From NCBI GenBank assembly GCA_026225945.1, contig JAMJFZ010000289.1, positions 2,974,501 to 3,038,500 of the forward strand: 64,000 bases of DNA. Direction: 5' to 3'. Shown here piece after piece: positions 22,554-33,618 of the stretch (positions within the stretch are counted from its first letter, which is position 1; each line of letters starts with the position of its first letter). Below the pieces are notes generated by a model. It worked only from the letters and a program-made list of their open reading frames with translations. It was not told where the DNA came from and did not search any database. Source of the DNA: Cricetomys ansorgei. Taxonomy: Eukaryota; Chordata; Mammalia; Rodentia; Nesomyidae. Both the position numbers and the translations under genes were made by a program.

Positions 22554-23049
22554 TGTTGTTGTTGTTGTTTTTGTTTTTTTGACAAAGTCCTTGCCCATGT
22601 GTATATCTTGAAGTGTTTTCACTACCTATTAGTTTCAGATTTTACATTCAAGTAACTTATCAACTGGTCATTGATTTTTTTTTTCCCCTACAGGAAAAAA
22701 GGTAAGGCTATAGTTTCATTCTTCCATATGTAGGCAACCAGTTTTAACAGTACTCTGTTTAAAAAGTCCCTATTATCCAATAGTGATTTTTAGCATCTTT
22801 ATAAAAATGTAAGTACCTGTACCTGCCGGGATTTATATCTAGTTCTTCTATCCTAGCCCATCAACTTGTCTATGCTTATGTCAGGCTCATGTTTTTTTGT
22901 TACTACGGCTCTGAAGCATGACTTGAAATCAGGTTTCTGGTGATACCTGAAGTATAATTTTCTTTCCTCATATTGCTTTGTCTGTTTGGGATCTTTAGTG
23001 CTTCCACATGAAATTAAAGACTTTCCTCTTATTCTCATTCTGTGAAGAA

Positions 23050-23146
23050 TGACCTTGTGATTTGAGAGTAAGCTGAATTAACTCTTTCTTCACCAACTTT
23101 CTTTTGCTCATGTGTTTCATCAAAACAATTGTAACCCTAACTTAGA
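23050..23146 (+). mobile_element. MaLR LTR, 3' fragment
   Basis: 'gtaagctgaattaactcttt', 'cttcaccaactttcttttgc', 'catgtgtttcatcaaaacaa' and 'ttgtaaccctaacttaga' match the last ~90 bases of MT/ORR1-type LTRs, sense on plus. It interrupts the antisense L1 between the 'ctgtgaagaatga' and following segments. Confidence 0.7.
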
Positions 23147-23489
23147 CGGGCTTTGTTTGTGAATCCACAGGAATTTTAATATTTTTACCATAATGCCTCA
23201 AGAGATTTTATGGAGATGGTTTCTTTAAAATTTATTTTCTATTTCTTGTTTCAATTGTATTTATTTTCTACTATTTTTCCAAACCCATTTCTTCATAGAT
23301 TTAACTATTTCATTGTAGAGGTCTTTTACAACCTTCAGTAGGATCATTTCATTATATTCTATTTTCTTTCTACCTATTGGAAATGGAACTGTGTCCATTT
23401 TCTCTTTCTCATTTTTGATATATAGGAAGACTATTGAGCTATTGATTTTTTGCAGGTTGGTTTTATAACTGGTCATATTGTGAAACACA

Positions 23490-23582
23490 TATGATATATG
23501 CATACATACATATATATTGTGTAAGTATGATATACTATATATATGTATGTATATATGTAAATAATTAATGTATGTATGTATC
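23490..23582. repeat. AT/(ATGT)n simple sequence within L1
   Basis: TACA, TATA and ATGT-rich repeat splitting the L1 ORF2 remnant just before 'atataatctgcaaat'. It probably expanded in place. Confidence 0.85.
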
Positions 23583-24010
23583 ATATAATCTGCAAATCAG
23601 AATAATTTAACTTCTTCTTGAATTTATATCCCTTTAATTTTCTTTGCTTTTTTATTGCTTTAACCATTGTTTCGGGAATTATTTCTAAAGGACTGAGGGT
23701 ATTGGACAGACATACCCTATTCCTGATTTGAGTGGGATTTCTGAAGACTTTTTTCTCCATTTAGGATGCTGATGGTTACAGAATGTTATATATAACATTT
23801 ATTATGTTCAGAAATGTTTCCTGCTGTTCTCACATATCTAGGATTACATCGTGGAGGCATGTTGGATTTTGTTAAAGGCCTTTACTGCATTTTTTTGAAA
23901 TATACACATGAATTTTGCCATTGAATTTATGTATATAGTTTATTACATTTAATTTTGTTTACGTGACTCATCTATAAATATTAATTAAAGATTCAATGTA
24001 AGAACCATTT

Positions 24011-24149
24011 AATTGATTTTTGTTGTTAAATTTCAATAATTTTGGTGTATATTGCAATTATTAGCATCCACTAATTCTCAGTTTATTCTTCTCAGTTTTC
24101 AGAGGCTGTCAGATACATAATCACAGTATTTACTTGAGATCTCATTTTT
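24011..24149. other. AT-rich spacer, perhaps more L1
   Basis: Sits between the old L1 and the next L1 3' end. 'gatttttgttgttaaattt' could still be L1-derived. Confidence 0.35.
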
Positions 24150-24725
24150 CAAATAATATTTTTGTTAATTATTTGAAAATCTTACTCAGATATACAGTAC
24201 GCTTTGATCTTATTCACTCCCCATTACCTCTCCACAAATTCCCAGTATTCACCAATGTGACTCCATCCAGACTTGATATCCTTTTTATTGCTGTTATTAG
24301 TTTTTATTAATAGTTTCTTGGATCTGCTTATAACCAACCATGTGTGAAAGAGTGTCAGGACAGCCACTGGAAATGGGCAACCTACCAGCAGCCACATCTC
24401 CAAAGCAAAGTGACTCTTCATCCCTCAGCACTCATCAGTTACCAATAATTCCTCATTTGGGAGTATGGACTTGGTACCTTTGACCTATCCATGCTGGATT
24501 TTGATTGGTTTGATCTTATAAAGCTCTTGTGCAGATAAACCCAGCTTCTCTTCATTTATGTGTGCAACGTCCGTGCTCTGTCAAGCACACTACATTTCAC
24601 AGTACTTTTCCGCATGCTCCTATTCTTACATTCTTTATGCTCTCTTTTCCATGTTGTTTCTTGAATGTTTAATGGGGGAGAGTGACATAGATGATCCATC
24701 TACAAATAAACACACATAAGTATGC
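24150..24725 (-). repeat. LINE-1 3'-UTR fragment
   Basis: The reversed landmarks are 'ttatttgaaaatcttactca' (the L1 3' terminus), 'ctttgatcttattcactcc', 'gcaacctaccagcagccaca', 'ccaaagcaaagtgactcttc', 'catgctggattttgattgg' and 'cttgtgcagataaaccc'. It belongs to the same broad family as the pieces at 12.2, 15.2 and 42.9 kb. Confidence 0.68.
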
Positions 24726-24858
24726 ATACTCAGCATTTTAAACCACAGCGTGTTTCTATATTAAGCACTACCCATGGCAACAAACAAAGCTTCTCTTACT
24801 AAGTGAAGTGCTTGTTTTTAATGTTTATGTGTCACAAATTAGAAACTGAGTAAGGGAC
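24726..24858. other. Unassigned spacer
   Basis: AT-rich, nothing recognised. Confidence 0.4.
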
Positions 24859-24859
24859 T

Positions 24860-25360
24860 CACCATAATAACTGTCTTGACTGCACTGATTGATGTGGGAA
24901 GACACACCACAACTGTAGGTAGTATCTTCTGGTAGCGACACAGACAAAAAGGGTGTGTCAGAAGGAAAATCATCTAACTTTTTGTTTGTTGGCTTTTCAA
25001 TTGATTCTCACCCCCTCCACATTGCTGCTGTTGCTGCTCATTCATTTTCTGATAACAAAGCTAGCCTTTCCAAGCTTTCATTGTGGACTAGGAACCAGAG
25101 ACACTACAAATTTTCTGGTCTTCTGGCTCTATATTAGTTTACTAAGGTGACCCACCTACGAACTAACAATCAATTGTCTTTCTCCAGTTAGAGAAAGTTA
25201 TTGTATGACTACTGTATTGCTGAAACATTCAGCCTCAAGGACCTAATAGCTATCAACTTCTCAACTTCTTGGTGTGATTTATCTGTTGTTACTATATTAA
25301 AACTGACTTACTACAGTCATATATCCTTATCTTACTGGTTAGGCCCCAGCTAATATCAAA
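24860..25360 (+). mobile_element. ERVL-type (MT2/MLT2-like) solo LTR
   Basis: 'gatgtgggaagacacaccac', 'tatcttctggtagcgacaca', 'cagaaggaaaatcatc', 'gctgctgttgctgctcattc', 'aagctttcattgtggacta' and 'gaaacattcagcctcaagga' follow the order of a rodent ERVL LTR. It is related to the better-defined LTR at 43.66 kb. No primer-binding site or internal region follows, so I call it solo. Ends are approximate. Confidence 0.58.
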
Positions 25361-25439
25361 GTTGAGATCATCATAAAGCTAAATATGCATATAAAACATA
25401 AATGTTAAAAAGGTAGTTTGAAAACAAAGCTGTTTAGTG

Positions 25440-25877
25440 AAACAAGAGGAATGGATCATTAACCCTGAAAGCCTTTGAACTCCACAGACGTGGGCTTTTG
25501 AATAGGTTTATAGTATTCCACATGAAGTCCCTCTTGTGAGGCACATCTCAAATTCATCAGACTATAGTTGGCTAGTTCCATAAACCATTATCACACTAAA
25601 CAGTACAATTTTCCTCTTGGGTTGACAGTATAGGGCACAGAGTCCAGGAGTTGGTAAGACTACTGTCTCTTTTCTCCTCCATAAGGTTGCACATCTCCTT
25701 CCAAAAATACAAAATCTAGCCAACAGGTAGAGGATTTCCCGATCCTTTGTTGATTGATTTTTAATGTACTGATATTGAAATGGGTGGTACCTTTACCAAT
25801 AGGGGATTACCAGATGATTATACAGGGTAACCAAAAGCATTGGCAATAGACTATGCTTTGGAGTATATCTGGGGCTT

Positions 25878-25923
<46 letters not shown>

Positions 25924-26070
25924 ATGTATATATTTAAATTAAATATATATAAATATATAATTAAATTAAATATATACATATAAATATATATATAAATATA
26001 TAAAATATATTTATATTTTTGTTAAATATATCTTGCTTCTGGGAGGAGGATTGTCTTCTCACATAGGACA
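25440..26070 (-). repeat. Probable LINE-1 3'-UTR, split by (TA)n
   Basis: 'gaagtccctcttgtgaggca' with '...atctcaaattcatcagac' and 'ctgtctcttttctcctcc' resemble the reversed L1 3'-UTR family upstream of its common part. After the TA block, 'gttaaatatatcttgcttct' and 'gggaggaggattgtcttctc' continue it. It is diverged. Confidence 0.45.
25879..26022. repeat. (TA)n array and AT-only block
   Basis: A perfect TA array (25879-25911) is followed by about 110 bases of almost pure A/T with several nested AT palindromes. Confidence 0.92.
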
Positions 26071-26089
26071 GCTCAGAGAGTGGTCAAAT

Positions 26090-26620
26090 GTTCCTTTTTC
26101 TTATTACATTTCTTAATTCACTTATAAAGTATTATTTCCTAAGACATATCCATTCATCCTTAGTTTTGGTCAACCTATCTTTTATCTCCTACTCTCCTCT
26201 GGATCCCTATTTAAGATATCTACCCAGGGTATTTCTTCTGTCCTGCTCTTTCATGTCACTTGTGTTTTACTATCCTCTATAATTACATTTTTTACTCAAG
26301 TTGCAATAGAATAGATCTCTGTATAGCATTTTTGCACACCATTAATTTTTGTTAAGCCTCCCATTTCTCCATGGCACACTCCCTCTGTTTTCGAACATTT
26401 CCTCCCAAAGTATCCCCCGTCTCTACTTAAATTTTATCTAGATTTTACTGCCTCTACCTCCCTTCACTAGTTTTGCCTCAATTTGGCCACTTCTAATTAC
26501 CTGAACTCCTACACACTTCAAGTTAAACATACAAAAGAGAAGATTCACAGCTAGGATCCACATATGAAAAGAACACGTAGCATTTTAGGAGGCTTGATGA
26601 GCCATTACCTTCCCAATCCT
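26090..26620 (-). repeat. Probable LINE-1 3' region fragment
   Basis: A pyrimidine-rich stretch followed by 'cacacttcaagttaaacat' and 'agctaggatccacatatgaa' corresponds to a reversed rodent L1 3' segment lying just outside ORF2. Decayed. Confidence 0.45.
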
Positions 26621-26899
26621 TCACTTTGTCACTATCACCTTAATCACTGTTATTATTCTGTTTGTTTTTGTTATGTTTTTTCTGCTTACCCCTCACAAGA
26701 TCAACATCTCTTAGGGTACACAGCACCACCAATGTTTCTTTGCTTCCTGAAATGATTATAGGGTGGTTACATGTATCTAACTTCCAAACCAGGACAGTTT
26801 TCAACGATCACATAGGTTTTAGTGTATTTTGACTGATTTTTTTTCCCTTAATATCCCTGTTTTCTGGGATAATTCATTTAATATTCAATAGTTTTTTTT
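26621..26899. other. Unassigned AT-rich sequence
   Basis: No clear family. Possibly L1-derived, because L1 pieces lie on both sides in the same orientation. Confidence 0.4.
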
Positions 26900-27262
26900 T
26901 ATCAAGCACTATACATTTGTATATGCTCTGTGATTCTTTCTGTTGATTTCTAGTCTTTTTTTGTGGTCAGATAGAATACAAACAACTATTTTAACTTTTA
27001 TGTGTTTATTAAGACTTGCTTTGTGTCCTGTTATATTATCTAATTTAGATAAAGATTCACGGGCTGCTGAAATGATGTGCATTCTGCATGATTACATGGA
27101 GTATTTTCTTATACATGTTAGGTCCATTTGATCTATATAATGCTATTTAACTCATATTTATTTTTATTTGGTTAGCATTATTTATTTATATATTGTTGAT
27201 GTTCTGAGGGTAGTATTGAAGTAATACAGTATTATTATATTGAGGTTAATCTGTGCTATTCT
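26900..27262 (-). repeat. LINE-1 ORF2 fragment
   Basis: The reversed ORF2 is seen as 'ttctgttgatttctagtctt', 'ttgtggtcagatagaataca', 'attaagacttgctttgtgtc', 'atgtgcattctgcatgatta', 'gttaggtccatttgatctat' and 'attattatattgaggttaat'. It is a piece of the reverse transcriptase-coding region, broken by stops. Confidence 0.75.
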
Positions 27263-28980
27263 ACAGGATACAATCAGTGGATGGTCCTTCATGGGTTGAC
27301 GTGTGAATGCTTGTCACACACAGGCACTGCTCCTAACGTTGAGCCTTGTAATTGGAATCTTTGTCTGTATTCCAGGGAAGACTCTGATTCTTTCTAGATT
27401 TTCACCTTGATGAATGCTGCATGGTTCAGACTAATGGTTTCTCTCCCTCAGTCTAGAAGTGTCATTTGGGCTGGAGCTTAGTGTGCAGTCCTATCCAAGA
27501 CACTCGATCTTGTTTCCTAGACTACACAGTTTAGTAAAGGTCTATTTCCTCTAGGGTGGCCAAGCCACCTACTCAAAAGAGGTGTTTATAAAAAGAGGTT
27601 TCTACTCTGTGTTCAGATTGATTCCAAGATGGGGAAGCCTTCCCTGACACTTCTCTTACTGGTGCTTTCTGCCATGCAGAGCCCTTGTCTTCATTCTCTC
27701 ATTTTATTGCCTCTTTAAAATGACTCTAATGAGAGTACAGTGCAGGTTTTCTGAATCTCTCTGCCTTTAACTGAGGCTCTAGTCCTCTGCTGCTGCACTT
27801 CATCTCACTGTGAGGAGAGAGCTTCCCAAACAGCCCCAGAGTCTGTCACTCTAAAGTTTCTATCTGATTTTCTGTTTGGGATCATCTACCTCTTCCATTG
27901 GTTTTCTAACAATCTCTATTTTTTTCCCCAAAATATTTTTATAGACCAGGACTTAGTGTGACATGCTATCTTTTTAAGACTTACTTTTATATTTTTTAGT
28001 TCTGCTGCACTGATCTTTCATGTGATTATGGCCATCATCTATGTTTTAGTGCATAGTTATGTAGCCTGTGGCTTTCATTTACTCCTTATTACCTCTTACT
28101 AGGTCTAGATTTTTCTCATCCTTTTGTGTATTTAGAATTATTTTATGTACCATTATTACTTGCTTTTCATAGCATATTGCTTACATAATCATGATTTCAA
28201 AGCCTATACATTATTTAAGCATATGTTTTGCATTTGCATATTTTTGTGAAAAATATCAAAATTTGAATAAAGAGGCCATTTTTCATTCTTATTCTTATCA
28301 AGGAAAATATCACATGGTAAATGTGAATTATTCCTATAATCTTATGCAAATTAATTCCAAACTTGCCCTTTAGTTAAATGAAATCTTATGAGGCATACTG
28401 CTTTTCTGCATGTTTACCTCATATGTCCTCATCTCCTTGTGACACGTGAGCAAGTTCTATATCCCTATGTACAGACAGCCATCTTAGCCACCAAATTTAT
28501 TTTTATTGCATGTTCCTAATCATGAAATTTGCAGAAACTTAATGTTTTACACAATTTAAAAATCTTAGCCTTCTAATGGGTACGAATTCCTTTTTGGCAT
28601 TGCCTATTAACCGTGAGTCTATTTGTCCTTTTTCTTGATTTATCTCATGATGTACTTCAGATCTTTTTCTAACCTTTAACAATTCCATAAGTATGGTTTT
28701 ATTTAGGTATTTTGGAGTTGATAAATTACAAAACAGAATGGGTGAATGATTGTTACTTTTAACAATGTGGTTGTTTTTTGACGGCAAAGCAGCCAATTTG
28801 CCTCAATTACCATTGCTTAATTTGAGCACCATTTTATCTTACATTGACCTTGTGAGTGAAATATTGCTTATAATATCAATTAGCATGTGCCAACATCTAC
28901 ACATTAAAATATTGATATATTACTTTTAAGAGTGAATATATGTGTGTCTTTGACTGAAGGTTTACTCAGCATCCAGAAAA
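27263..28980. other. Unassigned; 27270-27900 complex, rest AT-rich
   Basis: The first ~630 bases are notably less AT-rich and contain a TATA-like 'tttataaaaagagg' near 27584. They could be an LTR or a unique element. The remainder is AT-rich and unremarkable. The 85-residue minus frame at 28539-28796 has no motif. Confidence 0.4.
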
Positions 28981-28984
28981 AAAT

Positions 28985-29112
28985 TAAGATTCCCTAGAGC
29001 TGGAGATACAGGTAGTGGTAAGATGTTTGAGGTACATTGTGGAATTGAACTCTGGTCCTCTGCAAAAGCAATTTTTCACTCTTATAACCAGTGAGCCATC
29101 TTTCCAGCCTCC
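28985..29112 (-). repeat. B3 SINE, truncated
   Basis: 'cctagagctggagatacagg', 'gtggaattgaactctggtcc', 'tctgcaaaagcaatttttca' and 'cagtgagccatctttccagc' are the reversed 5' two-thirds of a B3 SINE. Confidence 0.78.
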
Positions 29113-29458
29113 CAAATATTTCATTTTTAAATGAATAAAATATTAACGTGCAGATTTATAAAATCATATATATTTTCTTCCATGTGCTGGAAATGATATC
29201 ACATTCCCTTTCAAATTATATTTGCCATTTCTTATTAGTGTTTAAGATGTAATTTGGTCATAATAGGAAGAAATTTTTGTCTCTTGTGATATGTTTTTAT
29301 TCTATTACTTGTTCACTGACAGTGTTTATGATAAAATTTCCTACAAAACCTTGTTTTAAGAAGTCAGTATTTCTATTCTTGGTTAAGAAAATGATTTCTC
29401 CTGCCCAAATAATTTATACACTTTCCTTAAGGACTTCTTAATCCTTTAAAATATGAAT
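29113..29458. other. Unassigned AT-rich sequence
   Basis: Nothing recognised. Confidence 0.5.
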
Positions 29459-29460
29459 GT

Positions 29461-29615
29461 GGGGCCAGGAATGGTACCGTACATCTTCAATTACAGTAGT
29501 GGGGAAGCAGAAAGCATGCCTACTTTGGGGAATTTCAGGTCAGTGGGGTCTACATAGCAAGTTTCAGATCAGCCAGAGCTACACAGTGAGACCTTGCCTC
29601 AAAAACATGTACATA
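29461..29615 (+). repeat. B1 SINE, diverged
   Basis: 'ggggccaggaatggtaccgt', 'cttcaattacagtagtgggg', 'gtctacatagcaagtttcag', 'ccagagctacacagtgagac' and 'cttgcctcaaaaacatg' trace a full B1 with heavy substitution. Confidence 0.8.
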
Positions 29616-31078
29616 TATTACCTACCTTGATTTTACTTGTGATGATGGTGTATCCATCATCTCACTCCCACTTTGTGTATCTTATATCTAGTACTATTCA
29701 CTGATGTCCAACATTTCTTTCATCAAAGTATTTACATTAATTATACTCATTTCTATATCATATTTAATGATTTATTTTTGTCTTCTTCATCGATCTTCAC
29801 ATAGATACTATATCCTGTATATTGGTCAGTCTACTCATATACAAGTACTGAGCTAATTTGGTTACTTGTTTACTTCCGACATTTCAATATGCTCGCACAA
29901 TGTTTTCAGTGTTGTCATTTATTCCCATTTGATTACTATTGTAGATATTTCTGCTATGATGGTTATTCATCTATGAAACTTGCCTAATTTCAGCCCCATT
30001 TACACTGAATAATTCTTGGGAATTTTCCTGTTACTGTAACTATTAACTAGATATTTCACTTTTGATGTGAGGATATTTTCAACACTGATCTTGGCCTGTT
30101 TGTGAGCAATATAAGTCAACTCTTATTGAATATCCACAGCTTAGATAACTAGTGAAGAAATCGTGAATACTTCCTACCTCCCAGCACTTGGTGTGTAACT
30201 GTGGGAGTAAACCATCATATTTCCTGGAAAGTGTAGTAAACTGAGCCCCAGGGCCAGCAGTCAAATGAATAAGCACCCATCTTCTAAACTCCTTCCTCAC
30301 TCCGTGTATTACTGAGCTTCTTCCCTGGATAACCATCCAAACTAAGCCCTGTTTGGTCAAATCTCTACCTCAGGATGTATACAAATGAAGGAATCATAAA
30401 CAACTATGAAGTCAATTTTATTTAATTCCACAAAATATGTTTTGGAAATTTATTTACAATATATTAAACAACCATATTAATGCCAGACCTTATCATCACT
30501 TATGATGGTATCCAAGTCCTTCCTATATGAGATACTCCACCTGTATATATTGCTCTATGTTTGCTAATATATAGATTTATTATTTAGATGAATAGAAATG
30601 GATGACTTAGTATGATTTCAGACTTATTAGTGTCTGGATATTCCATTTATATTTTACATACGCTAAATCACAATCATAACTTATTTTAATATATTAGAAT
30701 GCAATATTCTATGGCTAAGAAAAAGATATAATAATTATAAATTTTTCTTCTTTCATTAAGTATTACCCTTTTATTTTTCTGTAGTTTGTATTACTGTTGA
30801 ATATTGTTTTACCACTTGGCTAACTTGCCTGATATTATCTAATTCACTTGTTTTCTACATTCTATTTTTCTATATGCTTTCACTCACTGTTGCATTTCTA
30901 CAGTGTATTTTCTATTGTCATTGTGTGGTCTCAGATATAATAATAATTTGATCTTTGGTTTCTTAGCTTACCAAACATATGTGAAATTATTTCCTTTTTC
31001 TGCACATAATATCAGTATTGAGAATCACGAACACTTTTGCCGTGTCCATTTATGATCCCTTGTAGATGTTGATGTAAA
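29616..31078. other. Unassigned AT-rich sequence
   Basis: About 1.46 kb. The section at 30070-30370 is less AT-rich. The 93-residue minus frame there has no recognisable domain. Confidence 0.45.
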
Positions 31079-31868
31079 TTCAACAGAAGTAGACATTGTT
31101 CAGTGCAAAGGGTTTTTATTCTTTGATTCAATCACTGGTTCTAGTTCTAGAACCTAGAATGTTTCAGTCTCTGTACACTCTATATTTAAGCCCAGAACTG
31201 GAAGGTTTCAGTCTTTGTACAATCTATAACGTTTAAACTGCTATCCCTGACATAGAAGGCTTTAGCTTGAGCCCAGGAGATCTACTGCTGACTGAGCCAC
31301 TATGATTAGTTGTGCCTTTTGAACTCTGACTCTTCTGAATCAATTCACTCACTGTTCTGGTTCAATCTCTTCTCCAAGCTGAATTCTCTGGAAGTGTGCT
31401 GTGTCTCTGTGTCTCTCCCTGAGCTCTCACTGTGTCATCCTGCCTCTGTAACTGACTGTGCTGTAACTGACTCTGTAACTGACTTCTCTTTAAGTGACCA
31501 CATCTGTCACTGAACTCTGTAACTGACTCTTTAATTGACTCTTCTGTAACTCCCTCTCTCTGAGCTAAGAGCCTGTCTTATACATTGTGAGAATAGGGTG
31601 TGGCCTCACTCTAACTCACTCTTCCTCTGATTAGTCACTTTGTCATTCTCTCTGACTAATCTCCAATGTCACTTCCTGAGTGACACTGTCTCCTTCTGAT
31701 CCCTGACTCCTGTGTCTGCAACCACATTCTGTTTCTCTCTTAGGGATTAAAGGCATGGACCACCACTAGCTTCTGAATACTCAGATTTAAGGTGTGTCTG
31801 CATCCCACTCAGACCACACAGGCCTCTGAATGTAGACCCCTGGAATATTCCCTAGCTTTCACACACAA
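31079..31868 (-). mobile_element. Probable LTR element with (CTGTAACTGA)n and B1-derived segment
   Basis: On minus the element would begin near 'tgtgtgaaagctagg' and end near 'ctacttctgttga'. A polyadenylation signal 'gaataaaaaccc' lies near its 3' end (31120 on plus). It contains a B1-head-like piece ('gggattaaaggcatggacca' on plus, 31743-31762) and a degenerate tandem of CTGTAACTGA units (31444-31552). LTRs with captured B1 sequence exist in muroids, but the family here is not identified. The 67-residue frame at 31310-31513 is the repeat translated. Confidence 0.5.
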
Positions 31869-32112
31869 TCCACAGATCTTTCGTTGTTTTATCTCATATT
31901 TATAGGTATATGCCTATTATAAATCTCTTTTCACCTTTCTCTACTTTCCTTCCTTGTTTTGATAGTTTGTGATTTTGCCCTTGATGCTTACCCCATATTT
32001 TCTTTTACATTTAAATAATAATATACCAAATAAAATGTGTTGTCATTGGTTAATTTTTGACTAATTATTTTCATTATAATTTAAATAAAACCCTATATTT
32101 AAGTGTATATTG
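31869..32112. other. AT-rich spacer between two LTR-like blocks
   Basis: Nothing recognised. Confidence 0.45.
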
Positions 32113-33130
32113 CCATGGTCCAGCCCTGGATGAGCTCAGGGCTCTAAGTAGTTGGATGCAAAAGTGGCAAGGGAAGAATCAGAATCAGGACACAGGGTAT
32201 GGCTTCATCTACTCTAACAATCCGTATCTCTCACAGGTTTATTTTTACGCAAAACCACTTCATCACATACTTTGATCATTGATTACTTAGCCATTTAGAA
32301 TACAATTTTCTAAAGTCTTCCTTGATTGCGTAAGATAAAAAAGACAAAGTGAGCCAACAGCAAATTTTCTGAGAACTAAAAATTTCTTAAGATTGGAGTC
32401 ATATAGCCTTGCAGTTACAGAAATGCCAGACAGAATGACTCTATTTGAGTTTGATTATGTTTGAGTTGGCACAGAGTTAATAGATCAGAAGTTATTTCCT
32501 ACTACCTGTAACATCAAACTTATCTTTCTATGAGATCAGATCTCCCAGATCCTTGTTCTTCTTTAACATTTAACATACTATTTCCTTTGATTCTTGAAAT
32601 ACTGTGCAGCCTTTTGTTTAAGCAAAGGCGGTCTGTATTTTGTCTTTCTATAATATCAGAAAAGTCCTGCTCTAATAAGTCTGCTGAGAAAGGCAAGCAG
32701 TTCACTGAGTCCTCTTTGTGTCTGAGTTACAAACTCTTGTCTTGATACAATTAATACAATTCCTATCTTTATTTCACTCCTGTAAGGCTGGAGAGGTATT
32801 AGGGCTCCTAAAACTGCTTACTTTGTTTGCTTATTTTGTCTTTAGGAAGATACCAAGGTTTGTCATTAACTATATGATCAAAGTCTCTTCCTGTGCAAAC
32901 TGGTTTCTTCAGTTACAATTTGTCAGCTTCTAAAATTTCCCTAGGTTTTTCTTCTTAATATTTTTTCTCATATTCTGTGTCTTATGCTTACTAATATCAT
33001 TTATTAATAATCTAAATGTGTATCTAAGTAATAGGTTCTATGGAAGACTCAAATTTCTGCATAGTTGTCGTTTCCAGGGAACTACTCTTAGTTTCATTCT
33101 TATTATTAACACCAGCTCTTTTTCATTATC
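32113..33130 (-). mobile_element. Probable ERV LTR (class II-like)
   Basis: The end at 32113-32260 has LTR form on minus: an AATAAA inside 'aaaaataaacctgtg', then about 130 bases including 'tgcatccaactacttagagc' and a terminal 'gctggaccatggca', finishing in CA. Further upstream the match is only impressionistic, so the 5' limit is a guess. No primer-binding site is seen beyond the CA end, so it appears solo. Several short frames here have no motif. Confidence 0.42.
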
Positions 33131-33403
33131 CCAGCTCTAGCTTTTGGTGAGAGTCCTTTAACAGTAAAGAATATAAGCACAAGAGAAAGGTAGCAAATTT
33201 CCATCAAGGGCAGTGAAGGGGCAGTCCAGGTTGTCCAAGCACTGGAACTTTGTCAAACATTGCCTTCAGGATGCTTGGCATGACCAGTATATGGCACTTT
33301 TGTAATTTATGAATATTCAATATATACATGTTTGATCTCTAAGGTTTATTTTCTGTTTCATAAGTAGCAATTTTTATGTATGCTCACATATATTTCTTAT
33401 GAA
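33131..33403. other. Unassigned, retroelement-like
   Basis: 'gggcagtgaaggggcagtcc', 'ggatgcttggcatgaccag' and neighbouring words feel repetitive in rodents, but I cannot name the source. It could belong to the preceding LTR element. Confidence 0.3.
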
Positions 33404-33404
33404 G

Positions 33405-33618
33405 CTTTGTTGTCATTGTTCTTATTTTATGAATGTCTCCCTGCATGTATGTTTGGGGACCACATATATATCTGTTGCTGCTGAGGTTAGAAGAAGGTTC
33501 GTATCCCAAAGAACTAGAATTCCAGATTTCTGTTAGCTGTTGTGTAGTGTTGGGAACTGAAACAGGGTCCTCTGCAAAATCAGAAACTGCTCTTACACTC
33601 TGAGCCATCCTTCTTGCA
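33405..33618 (-). repeat. B3 SINE
   Basis: Reversed landmarks: 'tgtctccctgcatgtatg', 'gaggttagaagaaggttcg', 'gttgggaactgaaacaggg', 'tcctctgcaaaatcagaaac' and 'tcttacactctgagccatcc'. The 74-residue frame at 33384-33608 is this SINE read in reverse. Confidence 0.82.

Larger units (their letters stand above)
20740..24010 (-). mobile_element. Old LINE-1, ORF2 3' half to 3' region, interrupted
   Basis: The plus strand reads as reversed L1 in collinear pieces: 'tgccacattttcttccaatt' and 'caatgctgcaacaaatatc', 'gaagctgggtcac', 'ctcaccagcatttgttgtta', 'gtttcttcactcacttaatt', 'cttttgctgtgcagaaact', 'ctcatttgtcatttttt', 'tatctagttcttctatcc', 'cctgatttgagtgggatttc' and 'gcatgttggattttgtta'. The encoded reverse transcriptase frame is destroyed by stops and indels. 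It has three insertions: a younger L1 3'-UTR, a MaLR LTR and a second LTR piece. It is 5'-truncated, lacking ORF1 and the 5'-UTR. Confidence 0.8.

Noticed and set aside
31441..31560. Regularly recurring CTGTAACTGA units, considered as a CRISPR-like array
   Set aside because: Units are short, degenerate and without unique spacers of constant length, and the setting is mammalian LTR DNA.
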